Positions 51,714 to 64,000 of a stretch of 64,000 bases of DNA are shown piece by piece. The stretch comes from Spinellus fusiger (lineage: Eukaryota; Mucoromycota; Mucoromycetes; Mucorales; Phycomycetaceae). Made by a program: the position numbers and the translations under genes. Numbering within the stretch: the stretch's first letter is position 1; the number at the start of each line of letters is the position of its first letter. The DNA lies in NCBI GenBank assembly GCA_025094145.1, contig JALLLS010000068.1:62001-126000 (forward strand), in the 5' to 3' direction. Under the pieces are notes generated by a model. It ran no database searches. It was not told the origin of the DNA and saw only the letters and a program-made list of their open reading frames with translations.

Positions 51714-53090
51714 TTCTTATATAGGTAATAAGTGACTAAACAAAAGATAAATTTATATTTCTTAATCTTCAAAAAATAAAATAGAGGTCTTTTTCTTTTC
51801 TTTTATAACTTATTCAAAAAATGACTTTAGTCAATGAAAATCAGCCAACTCTTAGCCAAGAACATGAAGATAGTCCCATCAAAAGAAAAGAGCATGAGAT
51901 GTTTATTAGAGGTCAAATCATAGAACAATGAAAAAGACATGCTACTTATCAAGAGATTACTAATGATCTCGACATCCCAACGAGCACAGTGGGCAAGAGT
52001 GTTCTATTGTATAAAGACAAAGGCACAATTCAACTCAAAGTGAATACAGGAAGACCTGAAAAGGTGTCATCTACTTCAAAACTGGCTATCGTGTTGTCTA
52101 TTCGCAGAAACCCTATACAGACAATTGTATATCACTTGAAAAATATGAATGGTGCAGGTGTGAATATTTGTCATAGGACATTTCTAGGATATATGGATAA
52201 ACTTGGGGTTTTTTTTTCATGCTCACCATCAAGACAACTTATTATGACATTTACTCACAAGCAAAGACAATTAGAATGGGGTAAAAACAAGACTGATTGG
52301 CCAGTGGAGAGTTGGAGTAACGTCGTTTGGTCTGATGAGTCTCGTTTTACAGTTATGGGCAATGATAAAATGACTAGAGTGATCAGGAAGAAAGGTGGAA
52401 GGTTGAGAAGGGTCATATGCAAAGAACATAAAAGTATGACAAGGTTTCAGTCATGATGTGGGGTTGCTTTTGGCGTGGAGGTGTAGGATCTCTTGTACTC
52501 TTGGAGGGATCAATTGATCAAGACATATATGTCAATGTAATTGCCAAATACTCTCTTCTATGGGTCCAGAGTTTACAAGAGAACCTCAATGAGACCATTC
52601 TCTTTCAAGAAGACGGCGCTCCTTGCCACACAGGAACATAGAGTAGATGGTACAAACAAGAGAGATGTATGATCAGATGTTTTGATTTTTGGCCTGCACA
52701 AAGTCCAGATCTTAACCCAATTGAGCATGTCTAAGCTTATCTTGAAAAGAAGATCGAGTCGCATTGAACAAGCATAACCAATGCAAAGCAGCTTGAACGA
52801 TGGTTGTGTAGTGAATGAGAGAAGATCCCAAATGAATTTCTGGGAAATTTAGTGGATAGTATGCCAAAGAGGTGCTCCGCTGTGATGAAGAATAAAGGCT
52901 ATGCTACAAAGTACTGATCAATAAATTTATAATGAGGATGTAGAAAATAATTTAAAGAACAACTACTATAAATATTATGTTATTCCATGAACCTTTTATT
53001 ATGAACATCTTTGACTGATAGATATGCCTTTATTTTTCAAAAAAAATAAAAATTGATTTTTTGTTTAGTCACTTATTACATGGGACTGTA
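51714..53090 (+). mobile_element. Tc1/mariner-like element 1 with TIRs, inactive
   Basis: Inverted ends share 'gtaataagtgactaaacaaaa' on the left (about 51,725) and its complement on the right (about 53,060-53,080). The right end finishes '...gggactg' followed by TA, and the left outer tip is degraded. The transposase frame runs from 51821 to 52917 but has a stop near 51,930, a frameshift near 52,440 and stops near 52,640 and 52,733. Catalytic signatures are WSDESRF, FQEDGAPCH and SPDLNPIEH. There are 36 codons between the second Asp and the Glu, counting the stop as one codon. Confidence 0.88.
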
Positions 53091-53204
53091 TACACCGATA
53101 ATGATTAACAAGTAGTAACACATAGTATAAAATATATCAATTACCTTTGTATGTTATTAGCAATTCATCCTACCCATACATATTGTTGTATTATAGATTA
53201 ATAT

Positions 53205-54692
53205 TAATTTTGACCAAGATGCCTCAGGTATTATCTCAGGAAGTCAAATCGTTTCTTTAGAGATAACCAATGGTCCTACTTTGCCAAATGTTGGTCAAGT
53301 CATTCTTATTCAGAATGGTCATACATGTTTCTCCCTCCTATTTATTAGAAATTGCTGCCAATAAGCTACACATTATGAGTTATCTTGTTCCTACATCCAC
53401 ACACATTATACCCGTCAGTCAAAAGACTTTTGGCTATGATTCATAAAATCTTTCTGTGGATAAGCATGTATTCCTTAGTCCTAAGCCTACTCTAACAACC
53501 TTTGCTTTTCTATGGTCTAACTTAAATGGTTATCACAAAGAGTATTTGCACACCCCTATGAAATTCCACTTGAAAAATTCAAGAGAAGATTCCAACTATG
53601 ATCATACCGAAGTTCATTATGTATCTTAAGATGCACGTAACCACGGCGACTCTATACGTCTCAACAAGAATAATTCTTTTGAAGAGTGTAAGTAGACTTT
53701 CATAATCAATTACTAAATTCATACTTTATATGTGCTAAATAATTTATAAACACTTTATAGACTCATTTGTAGACCACGCTATGGATACTCATCGCGTTAT
53801 CCAAATGATGAAACTGGATAAGAACTATGATAACTTTGTGAGTATTGGATATTGCCTTGGTGTAAATTCAATGTATGTATTTTATTTTATAGACATGTAT
53901 TTTTATATATATAAAATTATATTTCTCGATTACCTTTATCCAAACACATTTGATGGACTGTGTATCATTGAGCCTGTAATTAAAGGCAGTATATCGAATA
54001 CTTCTAATCGATCCAAGCTACAATTTATGAACGCCCTTAAGCGTCGGAATAAATAGCCCAGCAAGTAAGTCATAAACAGAAGGTCTACTATACATATTCT
54101 TAATTGATATTCCAGGGAATCAGCCTTTACACATTTTAATACTAGGGATTTCTGGAGACGTCTTCATCCTTAAGTATTGGAAAATTATGTGGTAGGCCAA
54201 AATATAGAGTAAATTGACTGATATCTATAGAGTTATGGACTGTATAATGCAGAGGATGGTACCATGAAGTTAAAATGTCCTAGAGAAGAAGAACATGTAG
54301 GATGATAGGTTGATAAGTTATTATGATAATTTATTATTATTAGAGTTTATTAATGAAAAGCCATCAATATGCCTATCATGTATATTGTTCACTCTCATCA
54401 ATTACTATTCCCGTATATTATATCACTGCTACTAGATCTAACATGTAAATCATCTTACTATAATGTCAATGCATATACTCATATGTATTTGATAGAGGCA
54501 ATCGAGAATATATTCCAGTTGTTGCTCAAAAAGACACTATGACACTAGAAGAGGTTGAAGGAAGCCATACGGTACCCTATGAAGACCCTGATAGAATTGG
54601 TAAATGAATTTTCTCTTTATTCTTTTTTATTCTAACTTTTCCAAAGCAAGTCTTATCTCTGTTTGGCTTTATAAACAGGTTGCCGCACCTAG
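53205..54692 (+). pseudogene. Decayed multi-exon gene of unknown family
   Basis: Islands with good coding composition are joined by intact-looking introns, but carry stops. Examples are SLEITNGPTLPNVGQ (about 53,250), MKFHLKNSREDSNYDHTEVH (about 53,560) and LNKNNSFEE, spliced via GTAAGT at about 53,690 and 'ctttatag' at 53,760 to FVDHAMDTHRVIQMMKLDKN. Later pieces are FDGLCIIEPVIKG (about 53,950), FNTRDFWRRLHP (about 54,135), YGLYNAEDGTMKL (about 54,240) and EVEGSHTVPYEDPDRIG. The last is spliced near 54,600 to CRT-stop at 54,692. In-frame stops follow GYDS and HYVS. I cannot name the parent gene. Confidence 0.45.
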
Positions 54693-55009
54693 AAGGAGAA
54701 ACCTGATAGCCAAATTATAGAACAATAGCAGTAAATATAATATTTACTGTTGTGCTCTTGGAATTTTCTTTTTGTATAAAAATAATAAATATTATCTTTT
54801 CTCTTCTTATAACACCATTTTTCATAATGATGAATAACCTAACACCATAAACATCTTTGATAGAGACCCTGGTATATATAAATAGTATACCATCATCGAG
54901 ACTTGCTTAGCCATCCTGTAAGAGGACAGTAATAAATCCCATAAGAGTAAAATAACTCGAGAATAGAATGCAGAAAATGGTATAGTAATAAATCTTTAAT
55001 GTTTATCAC

Positions 55010-55205
55010 AAATTCCCAATCTCAATCCAATTGAGCATCTATGGGCTTAATTGAATATCATTAAGAAGAATAGAAGAACATATTCCATCAAACAGAAGTT
55101 GGGGGCTGCTCTGATGCTGAAATAAGGTAAAATATCAAAAGAAGTAACAGATACTCTCACTACCAGAATAGGGAAATGACAGACCTTCATTGATGTCAAG
55201 AATAG
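55010..55205 (+). mobile_element. Tc1-like transposase C-terminal fragment
   Basis: One frame reads NPNLNPIEHLWA, then IIKKNRRTYSIKQKLGAAL, matching the end of Tc1 transposases from the catalytic Glu onward ('SPDLNPIEHLW'). It is a short scrap with stops and no visible TIRs. Confidence 0.65.
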
Positions 55206-55266
55206 CCATAATAGTTACTAAGTAGTATACAAATAAAAACTACTGTTGTTTATTATAAACATTCTA

Positions 55267-56620
55267 CAGTATCCGGCAAAATAGATATAACCCTTTTTAT
55301 TTTCCGATATGATTCTTGTTTGGAGAAATACTTATTATTTGTAATATAAACACATATTAAACAAATAGTAGAGACTTAAAAATTGGATGAAGTATAAAAA
55401 AGGTCGACAGGATAATAAATACAAGTTTATTGGGTGGAAACTATTAATATTTGGTATTTCCACCCTTGGCCTCTATCACAGCCTTACATCTCCGTCCCAT
55501 GCTGGTAATGAGGGTGTCTGTGGTGTTCTTGAGAATATTCTCCCATTATTCCAACAAGAGTAAGTCCAAAACCTGTAGAGTACCTCTTGGGGTCATCTTC
55601 TTCCGAACTACTCTGTCCAGTTCTTCTCAAAGATGCTCAATTGGGTTCAGGTCGGGGCTCTGAGAGGACCACCCCTCCATAGTGTAAATGCTCTCCTGTG
55701 CCTTCCACAACATGGACTCTCTACTCTTATGGCAGCTGGAATTGTCCTTTTGAAGAACATAATCAATCTTAGGATTCAGTGCCTTGAGTTGAGCCAGCTC
55801 AGGGCAGTAATTCTCCTTTAAGATACCAATGTATCTTCTACTGTCTATACTGCCCTTCACAGGCACCAACCTTCCAACACCTTCACCAGAGAAAGAACCC
55901 CACACCATCACACTAACACCACCAAACTTCATGGTGGGCTTGACGTTCTTCGGGAGCAGTCCCTCATTAACTTTTCGCACCACCCTGGTATGGCTGTCAT
56001 TGATTATTAGCTGGTACTTTGACTCGTCGAACTAGATGACTGTCTTCCAGTCTTCCTCAGTCCAATGGAGGTGAGCCTTGGCCCAAGCAAGTCTCAGCTT
56101 CTTGTGTTTAATAGTGAAAGAAAGTTTCTTAACCACTCTGAAAGAAGAAAGGCTAATCTTCATGATTTTTCTAAAAGTGCTCATAGACACTTTGGTGGTC
56201 ATCTGCTTACAAAGTTGATCTATTATCAGAAATGAATCCTTTTCCATATAGCATAAAACTTCTCTCGTCTCTCTCCGTCAGAATAGGCTTGCGCCTAGAG
56301 CCTTTCTGTGCTTTGAAACAGTCAGTTTCCCTATATCTCTTTATGATAAGACTGACAGCGTAATTACTGACATCAGATATGTCTGTAATATCCGTTTGTC
56401 TGGTGTCATGTTGGGTGGCCTCGTGAACATTAAGTTTATGAGTAAAGTCGTCGACATTCTTCTTTATGTTTCCAATAGGCTTAGTAGTTTGTTCATTAGT
56501 GTTAGACAATAAATTCTATAGTGAAAACAGAAGAAATAAAGAATAATAATAAAAGGAAACTTTTAAAGCAAAATAAAGGTCAGAAAATGAAAAGGATTAT
56601 ATATATTTTGCCGGACACTG
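55267..56620 (-). mobile_element. Tc1/mariner-like element 2 with TIRs and TA target site, inactive
   Basis: The left end 'cagtatccggcaaaata' (from 55267) and the complementary right end '...ttttgccggacactg' (to 56620) are flanked by TA on both sides (1,354 bp). The transposase on the minus strand runs from about 56509 to 55444, with a frameshift between 56,247 and 56,207 and stops (for example just before FDESKYQ). Signatures are FDESKYQ, LQKDNSSCH and SPDLNPIEHL, with 35 residues between the second Asp and the Glu. It ends KGGNTKY. The element inserted roughly 80 bp upstream of the conserved block of the second Arf gene. Confidence 0.9.
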
Positions 56621-56694
56621 TATTTGAAAAATTTCCATTACTTTCTTTTAGTCATTTTATTTCCTAAAATATCCTAGAGAATCTTGGGTCCAAA

Positions 56695-56750
56695 TAAATG
56701 ACAAGTATCTGTCTCTGAATGGTACGCTGTTTTAACCTAGGTTGAGTCAA
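56695..56750 (+). promoter_or_regulatory. Upstream block shared by all three Arf genes (copy 2)
   Basis: 'aaatgacaagtatctgtctc' followed by 'tgaatggt' and 'gctgtttt' lies about 148 bp before the second Arf start codon. It is closer in sequence to copy 3 than to copy 1. Confidence 0.6.
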
Positions 56751-56845
56751 TGTGTAATTTAATTTTTAAAAAAAGGAAACCGAAAAAGATTTAACAAAAA
56801 ACATCCTTTTTTTCTCTTGTCTTTGTCATTTTTTATTCATTATTA

Positions 56846-57661
<816 letters not shown>

Positions 57662-58072
57662 ATCAAATATATGTGTATGCATCTGTAGATGTATGTGAAA
57701 AAAAAAAGTTCGAAGTTTACTGTGAAAAAACTAGACACATGTGAATTGTATTCAGGAAAACAGTCCAACCGAGTCCTCGGTAAAGCTTCCTAGTATTGGA
57801 AGCTTATTTTTATTCTTCTCTCTTCTCTTTTTATTCTTTCAAGGCTGTACATTAAATTTTTTCAACTTTTTTTCTTTACCACATTATATTGCCAAGCTCT
57901 ATATTATGATAGTTTACATTTGATCATGTAAAGTAATATTATTATCTAGCATAAATAAAATGAGTATACATAATTCAGTTTTATGCTTATTAATTACAAC
58001 GCAAGATTTTCCAATAGTACACGGATGTTTCTGACAAGACATATAGCAGGATATCTAAAAGATCTTCCTGTA

Positions 58073-59404
58073 CAGTGGGGTAGCAAAAAAATTGGCAATT
58101 TGAAAAAATCCGATTGATTTCATATCATCAATACAGTGTTTTTCCTGTATCAAGAGAAATAAAACGTATTTTCTACTGTAATAAAGCTCACATTATGTTA
58201 AAGAAAGGCTATAGAATACGTATATGTAATTTATTTTTACATTTACTTATAAGAGATTATTAAAAATATAGCTTTAATAATGGGTACTCCCACCCTTGTT
58301 CTTGATGACTTTTTGCATTCGTGCTGGCATTGTCTCAATCAAAAAATTCCATGTTTTTGGCTCAAAGGAATCCCAGGCTTCTTGTATAATATTTTTGAAC
58401 TTGTCTATCTTAACAGAACCATTGCATCTCTCCTGGACCTTGTCTTTCATTTGTATCCAAAGGTTTTCAATGGGGTTCAGATCGGGTGATTGAGCAGGCC
58501 ACTCCAAACTACCAATTCCTCTCTCTATTTTCCAATCACTTGCAACAATACTTTTGTGAATGGTTAATCCATCTTCCATCAATATTAGGTGGCACTCTAG
58601 ACCCTATAAACGTAGCAATGCCTCTTCATAGACTTTCTTGAAAAAACCAACAACCTTTCGTTCATCTTTCTCAAGCATCACTAGTTCCGACTTCTCACCG
58701 TGACGAATGGCTCCCCAGACCATAACTGAGGATCTTCCACTATTGAATGTGGGAGCAAGACAATCTTTTTTATAGGCTTCTCCATCCTTACGCCAAACGT
58801 GAACCACTCGACTGTTTTTGCCAATTTCGAAACTACTTTCGTCAGTCCATATAACTTTTTTCCACATGTCAATGGTCCAGTGGAGATGTTCTTTGGCAAA
58901 CTTGAGTCTTCTTTCTTTATGTGTTTCATTTAAAAAAGGTTTCTTCTTTGCCACTCGGCTAAATATACCCTCTTCATGCAGTACACGTCTAACAGTGTGC
59001 TTGCTGCATTCTTCGGGTATTGCTGCAACTATCTCACTTAAAGTCAATTGTCTGTTCTTGCCAATAACGTTCAGAAGGTGTTGTATTCCTCTTTCATTGA
59101 ATATTTTGGGTCTTCCTGAACCTTCTTGGCGTTTGGTAGTTCCTCTTGTCTTTTGTTGATTTAGAACATTGTAAATTGTTCACAGCTTTACTCCAGTTCT
59201 TTCAGCTATTTCTTTTACTTTCATATTTGTTTGTCGAAAATTAACAATGGTAAGTTTTTGATCGTCTGTTAGTTGCATTGTAAATTAAATATGGATATAC
59301 TTTTATTAAGAAGAAAGGAAGAAAACTGCTACAAGTGTCTCTTATGTAAGATATGAAATATATCGGATCTCTAAAAAAATGCCAATTTTTTTGCTAGCCC
59401 ACTG
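58073..59404 (-). mobile_element. Tc1/mariner-like element 3 with TIRs, two nonsense codons from intact
   Basis: TIRs 'cagtggggtagcaaaaaaat' (left, from 58073) and the complement of 'cagtgggctagcaaaaaaat' (right, to 59404) are flanked by TA (1,332 bp). The transposase on the minus strand from 59278 to 58274 is 335 codons in one frame, with only a TGA near 59,180 and a TAG at about 58,604. An N-terminal HTH-like region (VKEIAERTGV) is followed by catalytic WTDESSF, LMEDGLTIH and SPDLNPIEN, with 34 residues between the second Asp and Glu (DD34E). It ends KGGSTHY. This is the youngest-looking element of the window. Confidence 0.92.
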
Positions 59405-60349
59405 TACTTGGCAATAGACTAAAAAGCCTATCGAGTGACTAGTGCTAAGAAAATAGTATTGAATGTCATCGATTTAACCAGTTTGTCTCTTGGTAAAAAT
59501 AAACTATTTTATTGAGATTGAGAGGGTCAGAATGTTTAATGTAAAGAAAATGGGTAGTTATGAGGGACTAGTGATTTAGAAGGTTACAGCTATTGTTTCT
59601 TGTTATTTAAAACCTCAAAGTACTATAGATGTTTTGGGTGTCTTGTGTTGCCACTCGTACATTGAGCCTTGGTCACTCCATTGGAGCTTGAGAAATTTAA
59701 ATTTTATTATAGATTAAATACCTCATATGCACGAATGATAAGTACTGCACACATAAAATCAAAAATCAACAGAGAAAAGAACACAAGACCTTTAAATGAG
59801 TTAAAGAATGGTTATTCCAAAGTTTATTCACGTCGACAAGGAAATACAGAACAGCTAGTCACTTTAAGGTAACAAACAAAAAATTCAGAACTTTCAAATT
59901 CACGACATCTATTGTATTGATGTCTCACCCTTTTATAATTACAGATTCAAAAATTCCTTAGATGTATACCTTAAATACTCAATTAATATATATTTATATA
60001 TAGAGGTCTTAACAACAGAGATAGTTTCATCATAAAAATACCTGATGCCTTGCATGTCCATCATTATGTATGTCTCTTAACAAATAAAAATCGCCCCAGT
60101 TTGAAATACTGCAATTGTTATTGCTTGTTACTATTTAGTCAATCTCTTTTATTTATATTTAGAAACAAATAAAAAAGATAATAATACACTCAAAGTTTTT
60201 ATTTCATTCGAATAATAGGATATATTCTTCAGCTTACAACCTCAGATTGATAATTCATTTCCTCCGAAAAGAGTTATTTTGGTTATTTATCGGAGTATTA
60301 AACTTAAACTACCAATATTTCCTTATGTATCCTAAAAATCCCTGGATCA
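59405..60349. other. Intergenic region between Tc1 element 3 and Arf copy 3
   Basis: AT-rich, with no gene recognised. The 67-codon frame at 59,669-59,872 has no motif. Confidence 0.5.
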
Positions 60350-60408
60350 ATAGATGACAAGTATCTGTCTCTGAATGGTGCTGCGTTTAAACTAGAAGCC
60401 AAGCCTTA
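60350..60408 (+). promoter_or_regulatory. Upstream block shared by all three Arf genes (copy 3)
   Basis: 'atagatgacaagtatctgtc' followed by 'tctgaatggtgctgcgttt' lies about 158 bp before the third Arf start. It retains the copy 1 start of the block and the copy 2 middle. Confidence 0.6.
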
Positions 60409-60445
60409 TGTACTATCATGCAAAATAAAATATAGTGAAGAATAA

Positions 60446-61307
<862 letters not shown>

Positions 61308-64000
61308 GTAAACATATGCATATAGAGATGCACAAATATGCTGAGAATGGTTAAATAATTCAAAAATCTAAACGTAGATGGGATTTTGGAATCTTATAAT
61401 GTACTATCATATTGCTATAACTCCATGTATGAATAATTGTCATTACCGGTAACATACCTGAAATATGCTAAAAATATGCTAACCTTATGATATAGTAGGA
61501 GTAAATCATATAGTGCAAAAAATACAACTATAAGGCAGTCATTTTCTCTAGTATTTATCTTTCTCTTTAAATAATACACTTTCAAGTTTACTAAAACAGG
61601 AATTTATTAATAATACAATTACTAATTTTTCTGATGTATATATGAATATAGAAACACATATCTCATATATTTGTATAACAATAAAGATAGTTGCTTAATC
61701 TCTCAAAAATAGTGCCATAAAGAAATTCAATTGCATAAAGATTCAGATATGGCAAATTGTCAATAATTAAACTAGATGTATTAATACATAGAATACCTAT
61801 ATACAAGTGATATAGAAAGATTTTTATAATTTTATAAAGCAGGTAGATTATCTACAGCATATATACTTTACATAATTTAATTACTCGAAACACTCCCCCC
61901 CCTCCCCCCATTGAATTAGTAACATTATTAAAATATAAATATATGCAATGGGTTTTACAACGGTATAATCTTATATCCGTATCTTTATCTATTAGTTATT
62001 AATAGCTAATGTAGACATCTATGCAATTCAATCAGTGACAATAATTAATAGCACTGTATGTTTTGTAAGTAGTTGTAAAAGGTTTATTCTCTAGGGTACT
62101 TTTCATTTCTTCATATACCTATGAATAGCCCTATACATTATAATGCGAACAAATATAGTCATTAAATAGTGTATTCTATTGTTTTTTGTACGTTGTTCAA
62201 AGAATATAATTCTCCAGTAACTAAAGAAAAGGGTATTTGCACTAATAAATGTAGTTTTATTATACACAGAATTCCAAAAGTATTGGATCACTTCTTCAAC
62301 ACAGCCTAAACCAGAATAAGAGTAATTAAGTAATCCAAAGATGAAATTGTGTTGGAAAAGTCTTTATTCTAAACATTTATCAGATTTTGACATAGAATGC
62401 TTAAAATTGGTTTATCTTAATGAAGTTTTGTCTTTGATCATTTTGATCATTTGCATTTATCACAGTATGGTTTCTTTGACCTATGCTGGTAATAAGACCC
62501 CCTGTATACGCTTTGAATAACATTCTCTTTTGATTTATGATGACTGCCTCCATCTCTTATTGAGTATTGTAGACACTCTTCTTATTGTATATACCCTTCC
62601 CTATTCAACTCAATGGTGCCCAATTGAATATGAATCAAAACTAGGATAGGTCCATTAAAGAAACATATATACAATGTGTAATGTTTTCCTCAATTTTTTA
62701 GCCCATTCTTATGACTTCCAAGCTTATTTCTTGCTACTGGCAGCCAACTCCAGGGTTCATAAAAAATAGACTTAAAAAACTCAAGTCAACAGCTGCTCCT
62801 CAATCCATATCTTTTTGGTGTTTTATTGCTGATCATTACACACACACACACACCAAACGTTTATCAATAATTTTACCTGATAAAATCAATCCACAATTAT
62901 TAAACTTCTTGAAGTTATCTTGAAGTCAAGGAGATTCGTGAAAAGGAATATATGCAATCCAATTAATAATCACCTACTTTCATGGCTCTCTATAATTACA
63001 CATTATAACTAATTAGAGCAAAACATAGAACATCACTGCTTATAAGTCTAATAAAAATGTCTATGAGTCCATTGATGACACACCATGACTATTATCTTCT
63101 TTCAAGGTACACATTTTTTTATCTGAATTAGATGTTGGGGCTGTCATCCCAAGAACCATTCATTTGTCTGTTTCTAACAATTTCTATTCTATCAGTGGTC
63201 TTATTGTCAATATTGTTCTTTCTGTGCTAGTACTTTGGAATTCTTTCTACAGTGAAGTAATCCATAATAAGCATACATACAGTGCAAGGAATTGACTGAT
63301 AGACAATAACAGAGAAGTTATAAAGACTGGTAATTTAATGAAGCATTGGATGGGTTATTAATATAGAAGTGAGTGCTATCATTTATATTCCACATAAGAT
63401 AATATAGCATAGAATAGAACAGTAGCAACCAATGTATAGGTATAGGTTTATCTACCAAAGATCACTGTAAAGTTTGAAACATTTATATTCTTTGAACATC
63501 ATCAGTGTAATATATTAAAGAGGTTCAATTGATACCAAGGTAATGTATTCATATTAGAAAGTGCCCAGGGTTGAAGATGTTGCATTCTTTCTGTTTTTAC
63601 TGTTTAATATCGGCATGATTGAGTAAATGTTTGGATTTAAAATATGAATCAATATTCCAAATCACTGACAATAGCAGCTATAGTCATAACACTGATAGTT
63701 TGTATAGCTTTTACTTGATTCAACATTTTTAATGTTTTAAATAAATTTAACAGTTCAAGGGAATACCACAATGTATTTTAATAGAGCATTGAAACTACTA
63801 GAATAGATGATAAAGTGTAGTGAGATGAGAGAAGTCTCACAATCTCAGCATCCTATTGTTCTTTATTCTTTATTCTTTATTCTTTGAACTCCATTGTTTC
63901 ATTCCTAATTTACCATATAGTTCATTAATAAGTTTTTAGATATGAAGAATGAATAATAAAAAAGACCATATTAGACATTGAGGATATCTCCCACCAATTT
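61308..64000. other. AT-rich terminal region
   Basis: No gene is supported. A C-tract ('cctccccccc') lies at about 61,892-61,910. A frame at 62,711-62,923 has weak coding-like composition without a motif. Small '(ttctttattc)' units occur at 63,857-63,885. Confidence 0.5.
62266..62650 (-). mobile_element. Tc1-like fragment with one TIR-like end
   Basis: 'acagaattccaaaagtattg' at about 62,266 resembles a Tc1 terminal repeat. The minus strand further in reads ITSIGQRNHTVINAN, similar in pattern to the C-terminus of Tc1 transposases ('MPRRIQAVIDAKGG'). It is heavily decayed, and the other end was not found. Confidence 0.4.

Overview
This looks like a contig from a filamentous fungus, most likely an early-diverging one (Mucoromycota, Mucorales-like, perhaps Phycomyces-like; this is inference). 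The coding genes are compact, with short GT-AG introns (mostly 41-130 nt) and CTAAT/CTAAC-like branch sites. Intergenic DNA is AT-rich and full of simple repeats. The genes include Atg3, Msp1, Mia40, Arf, an AreA-type GATA factor, a Zn2Cys6 factor and an Ecl1-family protein. Tc1/mariner, MULE and Ty3/gypsy relics are common.

Layout. 1-4,015: the 5' end of eIF3d (minus) is head-to-head with a Snapin/BLOC-1-like gene (plus), which converges on a two-exon AreA-type GATA factor (minus). 4,016-14,480: repeats, a decayed Ty3/gypsy pol gene (about 6,030-7,780) and a long gene-poor stretch. 14,480-26,950 is a gene-dense block: Msp1 AAA-ATPase, ribosomal protein eS26, a kelch-repeat membrane protein, a Zn2Cys6 transcription factor, a small single-pass membrane protein and the autophagy E2 Atg3. 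26,950-37,140: mostly non-coding, apart from a small Ecl1-family gene at 29 kb. 37,144-45,856: a 69-aa unknown protein with a local tandem duplication over its 3' end, the mitochondrial import oxidoreductase Mia40, a PAS-kinase-like Ser/Thr kinase and an Rlp7/uL30-family gene.

46,795-61,307: three Arf GTPase genes lie on the same strand with identical exon lengths (148/93/246/59 nt). They are interleaved with a MULE relic, three different Tc1-like elements with visible terminal repeats, Tc1 fragments and a decayed multi-exon gene. The first Arf is an ordinary Arf1. The other two are intact but diverged, with changes at interswitch residues 50 and 51. A stretch upstream of the start codon is shared by all three. 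The last 2.7 kb is AT-rich with a further Tc1-like scrap.

The most notable points are the Arf triplication with switch changes, two neighbouring genes that each need a 7-nt micro-exon to restore a domain, and a GC-AG intron in one of them. The genes do not form an operon-like pathway. Most are housekeeping genes, and no clearly novel multi-gene system was recognised. All splice models were read by eye from the reading frame and family alignment.
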